Assembly: GCA_016125475.1 (NCBI GenBank)
Contig: WGLR01000003.1
Location: 257,945 to 321,944, forward strand
Direction of reading: 5' to 3'
Length of the DNA: 64,000 nt
Source of the DNA: Betaproteobacteria bacterium
GTDB lineage: Bacteria; Pseudomonadota; Gammaproteobacteria; Burkholderiales; Ga0077523
Shown here: piece by piece, positions 1-8,409 of the stretch
How the letters are laid out: each line of letters begins with the position of its first letter
How positions within the stretch are numbered: the stretch's first letter is position 1
The notes under the pieces: generated by a model
Database searches by the model: none
Seen by the model: the letters and a program-made list of their open reading frames with translations, nothing else
What the model was told of the DNA's origin: nothing
Translations under genes and position numbers: made by a program

Positions 1-15
1 GAAAGGAACAGAGCC

Positions 16-87
16 ATGTGGAACAAGCCTGAATACACCGAGATGCGTTTCGGCTTCGAGGTGACGATGTACATCGCCAATCGCTGA
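16..87 (+). CDS. pqqA: PqqA, coenzyme PQQ precursor peptide
   Basis: A 23-residue peptide, MWNKPEYTEMRFGFEVTMYI followed by ANR. It has the family's usual length and the invariant Glu15 and Tyr19 in the E-V-T-M-Y core. These two side chains are crosslinked by the radical SAM enzyme PqqE (with PqqD) and become the PQQ skeleton. An AAGGA ribosome binding site lies 8 bases before the ATG. The gene is followed at once by a strong hairpin terminator and then by a PqqU-like receptor, not by pqqB. The other pqq genes must lie upstream of the window or elsewhere, or this is an orphan copy. Identity is near certain from sequence; the placement is unusual. Confidence 0.93.
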   Translation: MWNKPEYTEMRFGFEVTMYIANR

Positions 88-108
88 TCCAGAGCGACGG
101 GATGCCAG

Positions 109-139
109 GAGGGGCCGCCGAGTGCGGCCCCTCTTTTTT
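109..139 (+). terminator. Rho-independent terminator after pqqA
   Basis: A perfect 10-bp stem, GAGGGGCCGC pairing with GCGGCCCCTC around a CGAGT loop, followed by six T. It separates the pqqA transcript from the receptor gene, so the receptor probably has its own promoter in 140-247 or depends on read-through. Confidence 0.92.
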
Positions 140-247
140 CGTGGCGGCAGGATCAAAGATCGCTAGAATTCCGCGCCTTCCTTGTGCGACCGGGCCGAAG
201 AGTCTGTCGCAACAACGAAATCCCTCAATAAACAGCTGGAGACGAGG

Positions 248-2359
248 ATGATCAAGTCTGACGCGGACGCCACGTTCCGCTTCCCCCTGCGGCTTTGCGT
301 TGCGGCCGTCGCGAGTGTTCTGACAGGACAGGCGCTGGCCGTCGATACGGTCCGGACAGCCCCTGTCGTGGTCACGGCCACGCGTGTCGAGGAGTCGAGT
401 TTCGATCTGCCGACGGCGATCGACTCCATCGCGAACAAGATTCTCACGGAGGCCACGCTGCAGGCCAACGTGTCCGAATCGCTGCCGCGCGTGCCCGGCA
501 CCTATGTGCAGAGTCGCGAAGCCTACTCGCAGGAACAGCAGATCTCGATTCGCGGTTTCGGGGCGCGTTCGAGTTTCGGGACGCGCGGCGTCAGGCTCTA
601 CATCGACGGCGTGCCGGCGAGCACGCCGGACGGGCAGGGCGGGACGGGGAACTTCGACTTCTCGTCCGCCAAGAGCATCGAAGTCCTCAGAGGCGCGTTC
701 TCGGCCCTCTACGGCAACCATTCGGGCGGCGTCGTCCAGATCTTCACGGAAGACGGACCCAAGGATCCGACCCTCACGGGCACACTCGCGATCGGCAGCT
801 ACAACACACAGCGCTACGGGCTGAAGTTCGGCGGCACCTATGGCGCCGCGAACGCGATCGGCAGTTTCAGCTACCTCACGACGGACGGCTATCGGGACCA
901 CAGTTCGGCTTCCCGCTACCTGTTCAATGGCAAGTTCGGTTCGAAGCTCGGCGACTCCGCGAGTCTCACCGTGGTCGCGAACTATCTCGACGAGCCCGAG
1001 GATCAGGATCCCCTCACGCTGGATGCGCAGCAGGTCGCGGCCAATCCCCGGCAGGCTCGTCCGGAAGCCTACCAGTACAACACGCGGCGAAGCCTCGAGA
1101 ACAAGCAGGTGGGCGTCGTGTACGAGAACCAGTGGAACGCCGTGGACACCATCAGGGTCATGACCTATGGCGGGCAGCGCAACAACACCGGCTATCTCGC
1201 ATTCTCCGGAAGCTTCGGACTGAGTTCCGGCGGGGTGACCCAGCTTGCCCGTGACTATGGAGGACTCGGTCTCCGGTGGACGCGGAAGACCACCCTTTTC
1301 GGCGATCAGCCGTTCACGATCACGAGCGGGGCGGACTACGATCTCGCGATGGAGGCACGCAAGGGCTACATAAACAACAACGGCACGATCGGGGCCCTGA
1401 GGCGCAACGAGGACAACCGCACGCACTCGTGGGGTCTGTACAGTCAGGTCGAGTGGGAGCCGATCAGCACGCTGTCCGCGTTCGCCGGCCTTCGGTACAC
1501 CCAGGTCGCGTTCAAGTCGCAGGACTACTTCATCACCGGAACCAATCCGAACGACAGCGGCAGCCTTCGTTTCGACGCGTGGACGCCCGTCATCGGGGCG
1601 CTCGTCCACGTGACGCCGGTACTGAACGTCTATGCGAACGCGGGGCGCAGCTTCGAGACGCCGACATTCATCGAACTCGCGTATCGGGACTCGAGCCTCG
1701 GCAGCGGACCGAACTTCGCGCTGAAGCCCGCCACCAGCAACCAGTACGAACTCGGTGCGAAGGCATTCGTCTCGGACAATACGCGCCTCAACCTCGCCTT
1801 CTTCCAGATCTACACGAACAACGAGATCGTCGTGGCCTCGAGTTCGGGCGGCCGCACGGTCTACACGAATGCGCCGGGCTCGCAGCGGACAGGTCTCGAG
1901 GCTTCGGTGGACAGTGATCTCGGTGGTGGTCTGAACGTCTACGGCGCCTACACGTTCCTGCGCGCGGTCTTCGACGGTTCGTTTCCGAAGAGTGGCGGCG
2001 GCGTCGTGCCCGATGGTTCGCAGATTCCGGGTGTCCCGCGTTCGTACCTGTACGTCGACGTGAGCTGGCACGATGCCCTGACGGGGTATTTCGCGGGCCT
2101 CGAGGAGCGCGTCTCGAGCAAGATCTACGCGGACGACCAGAACACCGCGTTTGCGGATCACTATCAGGTGACGAGCGTGCGCACCGGCATCGAGCGCGAG
2201 ATCGGCAACTTCACGGTCCAGGGCTACGTGCGCGTGAACAACCTGTTCAACAAGAAGTACATCGCCGGGGTGGCCGTCAACGATTCGAACGGCTACTACT
2301 ACGCGCCGGCCGCGGAGCGGAACTATCTCGTCGGGGCTTCTGCCGCGATGAAGTTCTGA
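248..2359 (+). CDS. pqqU: TonB-dependent receptor of the PqqU/YncD type (PQQ uptake)
   Basis: Predicted outer-membrane TonB receptor of 703 residues with a signal peptide ending near GQALA, a TonB-box-like VVVTATR, a plug domain and a 22-strand barrel ending in the canonical C-terminal Phe (AAMKF). It matches what I recall of E. coli YncD, recently shown to import pyrroloquinoline quinone and renamed PqqU. The matches include SIRGFGARS, RLYIDGVPAS, PDGQG, EVLRG-FSALYGN-SGGV, DGYRDHS, SSSGGRTVYTNA and NDSNGYYY near the end. The ATG at 248 is preferred over a TTG at 182 because GGAGACGAGG precedes it and a clean signal peptide follows. The neighbouring pqqA gene supports the substrate assignment independently. 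Confidence 0.85.
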   Translation: MIKSDADATFRFPLRLCVAAVASVLTGQALAVDTVRTAPVVVTATRVEESSFDLPTAIDSIANKILTEATLQANVSESLPRVPGTYVQSREAYSQEQQISIRGFGARSSFGTRGVRLYIDGVPASTPDGQGGTGNFDFSSAKSIEVLRGAFSALYGNHSGGVVQIFTEDGPKDPTLTGTLAIGSYNTQRYGLKFGGTYGAANAIGSFSYLTTDGYRDHSSASRYLFNGKFGSKLGDSASLTVVANYLDEPEDQDPLTLDAQQVAANPRQARPEAYQYNTRRSLENKQVGVVYENQWNAVDTIRVMTYGGQRNNTGYLAFSGSFGLSSGGVTQLARDYGGLGLRWTRKTTLFGDQPFTITSGADYDLAMEARKGYINNNGTIGALRRNEDNRTHSWGLYSQVEWEPISTLSAFAGLRYTQVAFKSQDYFITGTNPNDSGSLRFDAWTPVIGALVHVTPVLNVYANAGRSFETPTFIELAYRDSSLGSGPNFALKPATSNQYELGAKAFVSDNTRLNLAFFQIYTNNEIVVASSSGGRTVYTNAPGSQRTGLEASVDSDLGGGLNVYGAYTFLRAVFDGSFPKSGGGVVPDGSQIPGVPRSYLYVDVSWHDALTGYFAGLEERVSSKIYADDQNTAFADHYQVTSVRTGIEREIGNFTVQGYVRVNNLFNKKYIAGVAVNDSNGYYYAPAAERNYLVGASAAMKF

Positions 2360-2388
2360 GTCCCCGCCGTTTCACGGGTCGCAAGCAG

Positions 2389-2414
2389 AAAAGGGGCGCT
2401 TCGGCGCCCCTTTT
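2389..2414. terminator. Bidirectional terminator between convergent receptors
   Basis: A perfect 11-bp stem, AAAAGGGGCGC pairing with GCGCCCCTTTT and closed by a TTCG tetraloop. It has T runs on both strands, so it can stop both the pqqU-like gene and the minus-strand receptor. Confidence 0.92.
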
Positions 2415-2450
2415 CCTTTTGCCGTCCTGCCCGTGCGGGCGGATGGTCGC

Positions 2451-4754
2451 TCAGTCGCGATCGGCCGAGCCGCCGGACCTGCCGATCTGGTAACGGACGC
2501 CGATCCACGCCGCGCGCGGCGCGCCCACCCCGTAGAACGGTTCCGTGATCGCCGACGTCGGATCGTAGACACCGCCCGGGAACAGGTTTTCACCGAGCAC
2601 ACCGAAGTTCTCGTAGGGCCGGTTGAACACGTTGTTCACGCGCAGGAACACGAGCCACTCGCGCGTCACGCGGTAACGCGCGTCGAGATTCACGAGGGTG
2701 TACGCGGCCGTCCTGCCGTGGACGTCCTGATTGTTCTCGTCGCCGCGCAGATAGACGCCGGAGTTGTACACGACGTTGCTGCCGACGGACAGTTCGTCCG
2801 TCACGCGGTAATCCGCGCGCAGCTTCAGCGTGTTCTCGGGAATGTTGGGAATGCGATTGCCCGGCGAGACCTGGATCTCCGTCGCGTTGCCGTCGCCGTT
2901 CAGGTCTGCGGCGCTCGAGTTGTTGGGGCTGTTCAGGATGAAGGGTGTCTCGAACGTCGCGTTCAGATACGTGTATGACGCGGAGAGCGCGAGGCGGCCG
3001 ACATGCGTGTTCGCCGACAGCTCGACACCCTGTCGCCGGGTGTTGCCGACGTTCGCGAAATAGCCCAGCGTCGTCGACTGTGACGAGACGAACTGGATGT
3101 CGTCGCGCAGATCCGTCCGGAAGACGGCGAGACTCAATCCGAAATTGCTCACCGACGCGCGCGTTCCCACTTCGTAGGTACGGCTGATCACCGGCTTGAG
3201 GGGCGGGTCGTCGAGGAAGGCGTTGGGCAGCGGGCAGGGCGCGTTCTCGTTGGCACACGTGAGTTCGACCGGGGTCGGGGCACGCATGCCCTCGCTGTAG
3301 TTCGCGTAGGTCGTGTACGTGGGGATCGGCGAGTACGTGATGCCTATCGCGGGGTTGAAGCGCGTGAACGTGTGATTTCCGGCCAGCTCGGGCTTGTTGC
3401 CGAGCGTGTCCTCGATCTTCACCTTCGCGCGATTGAAACGACCCGACGCCGTGAGCGCGATGCTCTCCGTGAGCGACAGGGTGTCCGTGACGTAGACGCC
3501 GAGATAACGGTTGGTGCCCCGCGCGAACGTGAGCGGCTGAAGGGGTTCGAGCAGGATGTTCGTGCCGCGTGTTGCATCGATGTTCACGGCCTGTTCGTAC
3601 TGCTTGAAGTCCGATCGCCCCAGATCGGCGCTCAGGCCCACGGCCAGCTGGTTTTCCTTCCCGAGCAGCGCGCCGAGGTACGAGAGCTGGGCCGCGGCAC
3701 CGTAGGAGTTCTGTTTCAGGTCGATGGCGTCGTTCGCGCCCTGCGGCTCCGTCGCCGGCGGGGTGCCGATCACGCAGGCGAACGGTGTGGTCGAGTCTGC
3801 GCAGTCACCGTTGGTGTTGCTCGCGAAAGAGTCCGTCTTGCGGTGGCGGTAGTAGAGATCTCCGGAGAAGAGCAGCGTGTCGCTCATGAAGTGGCTGAGC
3901 CGTGCGTTGATCATCGCGAGATCGTTCTTCGTGCGGTCCGGCCACGTATACGCCTGGGCGCGATTCCCGAGGAAGGAGGCGGGCAGGGCCTGCGTACCCT
4001 CGAGCTTGTTGTGCGCACCCGTGAACGACAGGTCGAAGTCGGTCAGACCGTCCTGGTAGCCGACCTTTCCGAAGAGGTTCTGCAACCGGCTCGGGGAGTA
4101 GTCGCGCCAGCCATCCTCGTCCAGGTAATTGCCGGTGAGGAAGTAGTCCAGCTTCTCGCCGTGGCCCCCCCATTCGAACGAACCCGATTTGCGGCCGAAC
4201 GAGCCACCGGTGACCGATGCGCTGAATCCCGGGTACTGGAAGCCGGACTTCGTCGTGATCGCGAGTGAACCGCCCAGCGTGTTCAGACCGAACTGGGGGT
4301 TGGATCCCGGCATCACCGTGATGCTCGAAATCGCGGACTGGGGAATGAGGTCCCAGTTCACCGTGTCGCCGAACGATTCGTTCACGCGGACGCCGTCCTG
4401 AAATACCGAGAGGCCCTGTGGCAACCCGAGCAGGTGAGACGCCGTGAAGCCGCGGAAATTGACGTCCGGCTGGAACGGGTTCGCCTGGGCGGAGTTCAGG
4501 TTGATGCTGGACGCGTTGTCGTCGAGGAACTGGGTGACGTCGTTCGCGCTCTGCGTCTCGATGCTCTCGCTGTTCAGGATCTGGACGTTCGCCGGGACTT
4601 TCGACTTGGGCAGACCGAGTGCGGGCAGCGGCGTCGTGCCGACGACCTCGACCTTGGGTGCTTCCAGGGCCGTCGCCGGATTGTCCGCCAGTGCGGGCGA
4701 CGCCGCGCCGAACGTGATCGAGATGGCGGCAATCCCGCCGATGGAGCGTTGCAT
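2451..4754 (-). CDS. TonB-dependent receptor, probable iron/siderophore type
   Basis: A 767-residue outer-membrane receptor. The signal peptide starts MQRSIGGIAAISITFGAA and ends near SPALA. A TonB-box-like VEVVGTTPLP follows, then a plug (VPANVQILNSESIE, GVRVNESFGDTVNWDLIP, LGGSLAITTKSG) and a barrel rich in alternating aromatic strands. The ATG at 4754 has GGGGAGGA just before it. The last strand reads WIGVRYQI and is followed by a 10-residue hydrophilic tail, so the protein lacks the usual terminal aromatic residue. The substrate cannot be read from sequence. Iron is favoured because a Fur box and the bfd-bfr genes lie across the shared upstream region. Confidence 0.85.
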   Translation of the reverse strand: MQRSIGGIAAISITFGAASPALADNPATALEAPKVEVVGTTPLPALGLPKSKVPANVQILNSESIETQSANDVTQFLDDNASSINLNSAQANPFQPDVNFRGFTASHLLGLPQGLSVFQDGVRVNESFGDTVNWDLIPQSAISSITVMPGSNPQFGLNTLGGSLAITTKSGFQYPGFSASVTGGSFGRKSGSFEWGGHGEKLDYFLTGNYLDEDGWRDYSPSRLQNLFGKVGYQDGLTDFDLSFTGAHNKLEGTQALPASFLGNRAQAYTWPDRTKNDLAMINARLSHFMSDTLLFSGDLYYRHRKTDSFASNTNGDCADSTTPFACVIGTPPATEPQGANDAIDLKQNSYGAAAQLSYLGALLGKENQLAVGLSADLGRSDFKQYEQAVNIDATRGTNILLEPLQPLTFARGTNRYLGVYVTDTLSLTESIALTASGRFNRAKVKIEDTLGNKPELAGNHTFTRFNPAIGITYSPIPTYTTYANYSEGMRAPTPVELTCANENAPCPLPNAFLDDPPLKPVISRTYEVGTRASVSNFGLSLAVFRTDLRDDIQFVSSQSTTLGYFANVGNTRRQGVELSANTHVGRLALSASYTYLNATFETPFILNSPNNSSAADLNGDGNATEIQVSPGNRIPNIPENTLKLRADYRVTDELSVGSNVVYNSGVYLRGDENNQDVHGRTAAYTLVNLDARYRVTREWLVFLRVNNVFNRPYENFGVLGENLFPGGVYDPTSAITEPFYGVGAPRAAWIGVRYQIGRSGGSADRD

Positions 4755-4860
4755 GGGTCCTCCCCGAATACAGCCGTTTGTAATGCGGAAGGGTTGCCTG
4801 CCGCAGGGTGAGGGGATGTTAGTCGGGGCCGCCGCCCTTGTCGCCGGAGGGCACGCAGAT

Positions 4861-4875
4861 CGGGAATATTTCCCG
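4861..4875. promoter_or_regulatory. Short palindrome upstream of the TonB receptor
   Basis: CGGGAATATTTCCCG is a 6-bp inverted repeat with a 3-base spacer, about 107 bases before the receptor start. It lies in the 388-base divergent gap 4755-5142. It could be an operator; nothing else in the gap apart from the Fur box is recognisable. Confidence 0.3.
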
Positions 4876-5080
4876 TACCCACCGGGGAGGTGCCCCCAGC
4901 CAGCAGGGCCTCGACGATTTCGCTTCGTCCGGGGCCTGCCTCGATCCCGACTCCGGGAGCGCGGCTTGCGTCCGGGAAGGCCCGCAGGGGGATGGAAGTC
5001 GTCCGCCGACGGGCCAGGTCCTCCATGGGTTACCAGGCGAAGCACCCCATGGATCGTCACGGCATGGTGGGTCGACAGAT

Positions 5081-5099
5081 CTTATTGACAATCATTCTC
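5081..5099. promoter_or_regulatory. Fur box upstream of bfd
   Basis: The 19-mer CTTATTGACAATCATTCTC matches the Fur consensus GATAATGATAATCATTATC at 14 of 19 positions, including the whole AATCATT half. It lies 44 bases before the bfd ATG and 327 bases before the divergent receptor start. It therefore most likely controls bfd(-bfr), with possible action on the receptor. Confidence 0.7.
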
Positions 5100-5142
5100 A
5101 TTCGTAGTCTACTTCCCATCGTTGAAGGGAGTGACCGCCAAA

Positions 5143-5343
5143 ATGTACGTGTGTGTCTGCCAGGGTGTGACGGATCGCCAGATTCGCGAGGCCATTCAGG
5201 ATGGTGCATCCTCCATGCGCAAGCTGCGCCAGGAACTGGGCGTGGCGTCCTGCTGCGGACGATGCGCTCCCCACGCCAAGGAACTGCTCGACGAGACGCG
5301 GGACGCCGCCCTGCCGGGCGTGGGCGGCCTCGTCGCGGCCTGA
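5143..5343 (+). CDS. bfd: Bacterioferritin-associated ferredoxin
   Basis: A 66-residue [2Fe-2S] protein with the Bfd cysteine pattern: C4 and C6 in MYVCVCQ, then C38 and C41 in CCGRC. Bfd passes electrons to bacterioferritin haem so that stored iron is reduced and released in the cytoplasm. The ATG at 5143 starts the conserved YVCVCxGVTDxxIR segment; the TTG at 5122 would add seven residues. It sits 106 bases before bfr and just after a Fur box, the classic iron-starvation arrangement. Confidence 0.93.
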   Translation: MYVCVCQGVTDRQIREAIQDGASSMRKLRQELGVASCCGRCAPHAKELLDETRDAALPGVGGLVAA

Positions 5344-5449
5344 CGCGTTTTCATTTCCATTCTCGTTACCCCTCATCGGAAACTCCGAGCGCATCGTCGC
5401 CCGAGATTTCCTATACTCGTCCATTCCCTGAATCAGCGAGGAATTACCC

Positions 5450-5926
5450 ATGAAGGGTGACAAGACAGTCATTCAGCATCTGAACAAGGTGCTGCTGAAC
5501 GAACTCACCGCCATCAACCAGTACTTCCTGCATTCGCGCATGTTCCGGAACTGGGGGCTCGGCAAGCTCGGGGAGTACGAGTACCACGAGTCCGTCGACG
5601 AGATGAAGCACGCGGACAGTCTGATCGAGCGGATCCTGTTCCTGGAGGGCCTGCCGAATCTGCAGGACCTCGGAAAGCTGCTGATCGGCGAGAATCTCGA
5701 GGAGTGCCTGAAGTGCGACCTCAAGCTCGAACTGAAGGCGCATCCCGACCTCAAGGCCGCCATTGCCCACTGCGAATCGGTGGGTGACTACGTCTCGCGC
5801 GAGCTGTTCGAGAACATCCTCGAGAGCGAGGAGGAACATATCGACTGGCTCGAGACTCAAATCGATCTCATCGGGAAGGTCGGAATCCAGAATTACACGC
5901 AGAGTCAGATGGGAAGTTCCTCCTGA
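5450..5926 (+). CDS. bfr: Bacterioferritin
   Basis: A 158-residue subunit of the 24-mer haem-containing iron store. All di-iron ferroxidase ligands are present: E18, E51, H54, E94, E127 and H130. M52, the haem ligand at the subunit interface, is also present, and Y25 is conserved. The start is set by GAGGAA upstream of ATG. It follows bfd and ends at a hairpin terminator, so the pair forms an iron storage and release unit. Confidence 0.96.
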   Translation: MKGDKTVIQHLNKVLLNELTAINQYFLHSRMFRNWGLGKLGEYEYHESVDEMKHADSLIERILFLEGLPNLQDLGKLLIGENLEECLKCDLKLELKAHPDLKAAIAHCESVGDYVSRELFENILESEEEHIDWLETQIDLIGKVGIQNYTQSQMGSSS

Positions 5927-5948
5927 CGGAACGTGTAGCCGGATGCTC

Positions 5949-5981
5949 GAACGGGTCGCCAGGGGCGGCCCGTTCGATTTT
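5949..5981 (+). terminator. Terminator after bfr
   Basis: A 12-bp stem (GAACGGGTCGCC with GGCGGCCCGTTC, one G-T pair) with an AGG loop, followed by GATTTT. The T run is short but the stem is strong, and the hairpin sits just after bfr. Confidence 0.7.
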
Positions 5982-5994
5982 CGGGGCCTTCCCG

Positions 5995-7008
5995 ATGTTT
6001 GCTCGTTCCGAATTCCTGCCGGAGTCGCCAGTCATCGTGATCGCCCTGCGTCGTTTCGTCGTTGCCACCCTCGTCCTCCTGACCGCCGCGGGGTGCGCTT
6101 CCCGCCCCGCGCGCGATCAGGTGACCCCGGGCGTCGCCGAGCCACTGCCCGGTGTCGTCGAGCAGGTCCCCGCACTGCCGCCGGAGATCGTCGTTCCCCC
6201 GCCGCGACTCGGGCTCGTGCTCGGCGGCGGTGCTGCACGCGGCTTCGCACACGTCGGCGTCATCAAGATGCTCGAGGCGCAGGGGCTGAAACCCGACATC
6301 ATCGTCGGGACGAGCGCTGGAAGCGTGGTGGGGGCCCTCTACGCGGCGGGGTATTCGGGATTCGACCTGCAGCGTCTCGCGCTCGCGCTCGACGAGAAGG
6401 CGGTCAGCGACTGGGCGCTGCCGAACCGTGGGTTCCTCAAGGGCGAGGCGCTCCAGGCGTACGTCGACAATGCGGTGAAGGGGCGCCCCATCGAGCAGCT
6501 CCCGCGGGTGCTCGGCATCGTCGCGACGGACCTGCATTCCGGCGAACAGGTCGTCTTTCGTCAGGGTGACACCGGACTCGCGGTTCGCGCGTCGAGCTGC
6601 GTGCCCGGGGTCTTCCAGCCCGTCACGATCAACGGGCGCGAGTACGTGGACGGCGGCCTGACGAGCCCCGTCCCCGTCAAGGCGGCGCGCGATCTCGGCG
6701 CGGACATCGTGATCGCCGTCGACATCTCGAAGAACCCGGTTCGGGCGAAGGTCCGCGACACCATCGAAGTCCTGCTCCAGACGTTCACGATCATGGGGCG
6801 GGCCATCGCCGCCCAGGAGATGCGCGACGCGGACGTCGTGATCGCACCGGGCACCGACGAACTGGCTTCCGCGAGTTTCGAGAGCCGCAATCTCGCCAGC
6901 CTGGAAGGGGAGAAGGCGGCGCTCGCCGCGATCCCGAAGATCCGCACGAAGATCGCGGAACGCGAACAACGACTGCGCAACGCCGCGATCGCCGCACGCA
7001 CCCGGTAG
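5995..7008 (+). CDS. Patatin-like phospholipase lipoprotein (RssA type)
   Basis: A serine lipid acyl hydrolase of the patatin fold with a Ser-Asp dyad. Visible motifs, numbered from the ATG at 5995: the oxyanion loop GGGAARG (77-83), the nucleophile elbow GTSAG (105-109, Ser107) and a DGGLTSP motif carrying the catalytic Asp. The N terminus has a hydrophobic stretch ending in a lipobox, LTAAGC with Cys34, so it is probably a membrane lipoprotein. A GTG at 6037 with GGAG upstream would give a more normal signal peptide and is a credible alternative start. It resembles RssA-like predicted lipases; the substrate is unknown. It appears monocistronic. Confidence 0.85.
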   Translation: MFARSEFLPESPVIVIALRRFVVATLVLLTAAGCASRPARDQVTPGVAEPLPGVVEQVPALPPEIVVPPPRLGLVLGGGAARGFAHVGVIKMLEAQGLKPDIIVGTSAGSVVGALYAAGYSGFDLQRLALALDEKAVSDWALPNRGFLKGEALQAYVDNAVKGRPIEQLPRVLGIVATDLHSGEQVVFRQGDTGLAVRASSCVPGVFQPVTINGREYVDGGLTSPVPVKAARDLGADIVIAVDISKNPVRAKVRDTIEVLLQTFTIMGRAIAAQEMRDADVVIAPGTDELASASFESRNLASLEGEKAALAAIPKIRTKIAEREQRLRNAAIAARTR

Positions 7009-7077
7009 CGTGCGCACCGCGCACGAGCCCGGTGATGCGCCCGTGCCACCTGCGGTACGAGGGTCTGCGACGGCCGA

Positions 7078-8319
7078 TCAGGCGTTCGCGAGCACGTCGT
7101 CGATCCACTCGATCCAGTGTCGCACGCGCGTGGACGTGCCGGACTGTATGTGCGTGAGGCAGCCGATGTTCGCGGTCGCGATGCCCTCCGGACCGCCCTG
7201 CGTCAGTGCCTCGACCTTGTTCGCGAGAAGTCTCTGTGACAGTTCCGGCTGGAGCAGGGAATAGGTGCCCGCGGACCCGCAGCAGAGGTGGCCGTCCGCC
7301 ACCGGGACGAGATCGAATCCCGCTGAGGTGAGCAGCCTCTCGGCCTGACCGCGCACCTGCTGGCCGTGCTGGAGCGAACAGGGCGAATGAAACGCGAGGC
7401 GTCTCCTGGCGGTTCCGGCGGCGGCCTCCTCGAGCATCGGGACGAGGGCACCGGCCTCTGCCTGCAGGATCTCCACGAGATCGAGGGTGGCGTCCGACAC
7501 CCGTCGTGCGCGTGGCGCATAGGCGGCATCCGCAGCGAGGTAGTGCCCGTATTCCTTCACCGTCGAGCCACAGCCGCTCGCGGTCATCACGATCCGCTCG
7601 GCACCGGCATCGAGCAGTGCACTCCAGGCGTCCACGTTCCTGCGCATGGCACGGCGCCCTTCCTCCTGGAGGTTGAGATGGAACGAGACCGCGCCACAGC
7701 AGCCCGCATTCACCGCGCGGATCAGTGAAATCCCGATGCGGTCGAGCACGCGCGCCGTCGCGGCATTGATGTTCGGCGCAAGCGACGGCTGAACGCAGCC
7801 TTCCAGCACGATCATCCGCCTCGGGTGACGCGCATTCGGCCATGGCCGCGCAGGTGTCGCGGGGGGGATTTTCTTCCGCAGCGACCCTGGCAGCAGTCCG
7901 GCGACGGTCCGGCCGGCCGCGAGGGCCGGCTCGAAAAGCGCCGGCGTCGAGAGCACGGTGGCCATGGCCTTCCGCTTCAGGCCCTCGATCGCGGGGCGTC
8001 CGACCTGATCCTCCACGACCTTCCGGCCGATGTCGACCAGGCGACCGTACTCCACCCCCGAAGGACAGGTCGTCTCGCAGGAGCGACAGGTGAGGCACCG
8101 GTCGAGGTGCAACTGGGTCTTGCCGGTAGCGGGCGTCCCCTCGAGAACCTGCTTGATGAGGTAGATCCTTCCGCGCGGTCCGTCCAGTTCGTCGCCCAGG
8201 AGCTGATAGGTGGGACACGTCGCAGTGCAGAACCCGCAATGGACACACCGACGGAGGATGGCCTCCGCTTCCGTGCCTTCGGGAGTGTTCCTGATGAAAT
8301 CGGCGAGATGCGTTTCCAT
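7078..8319 (-). CDS. glcF: Glycolate oxidase iron-sulfur subunit GlcF
   Basis: A 413-residue electron-transfer subunit of the glycolate dehydrogenase complex GlcDEF. It has two [4Fe-4S] motifs, C25-x2-C28-x2-C31-x3-C35-P and C75-x2-C78-x2-C81-x3-C85-P, then the two CCG-type cysteine-rich domains (GCCGAVSFH and CCGSAGTY regions). It is the last gene of the minus-strand glycolate block, 90 bases after glcE. Start ATG at 8319. Confidence 0.95.
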   Translation of the reverse strand: METHLADFIRNTPEGTEAEAILRRCVHCGFCTATCPTYQLLGDELDGPRGRIYLIKQVLEGTPATGKTQLHLDRCLTCRSCETTCPSGVEYGRLVDIGRKVVEDQVGRPAIEGLKRKAMATVLSTPALFEPALAAGRTVAGLLPGSLRKKIPPATPARPWPNARHPRRMIVLEGCVQPSLAPNINAATARVLDRIGISLIRAVNAGCCGAVSFHLNLQEEGRRAMRRNVDAWSALLDAGAERIVMTASGCGSTVKEYGHYLAADAAYAPRARRVSDATLDLVEILQAEAGALVPMLEEAAAGTARRRLAFHSPCSLQHGQQVRGQAERLLTSAGFDLVPVADGHLCCGSAGTYSLLQPELSQRLLANKVEALTQGGPEGIATANIGCLTHIQSGTSTRVRHWIEWIDDVLANA

Positions 8320-8409
8320 GGCTCTCGAACGTCAGTGACGGTGCGCCGGGCGCTGCCCGGACAGCGGGGAAGCGGTGGCGACCGGGCGGCAGTCAGGGCA
8401 CATCGGTGG

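Noticed and set aside
182-247. An earlier TTG start for the PqqU-like receptor
   Set aside because: It would put 22 charged residues before the signal peptide, whereas ATG 248 has GGAGACGAGG upstream.
2433-4811. Long plus-strand open frames opposite the second TonB receptor
   Set aside because: Arg- and Val-rich shadow translations of a GC-rich gene with no signal peptide or domain.
4755-5080. A cobalamin or TPP riboswitch before the TonB receptor
   Set aside because: No B12-box or thi-box core sequences were found on either strand.
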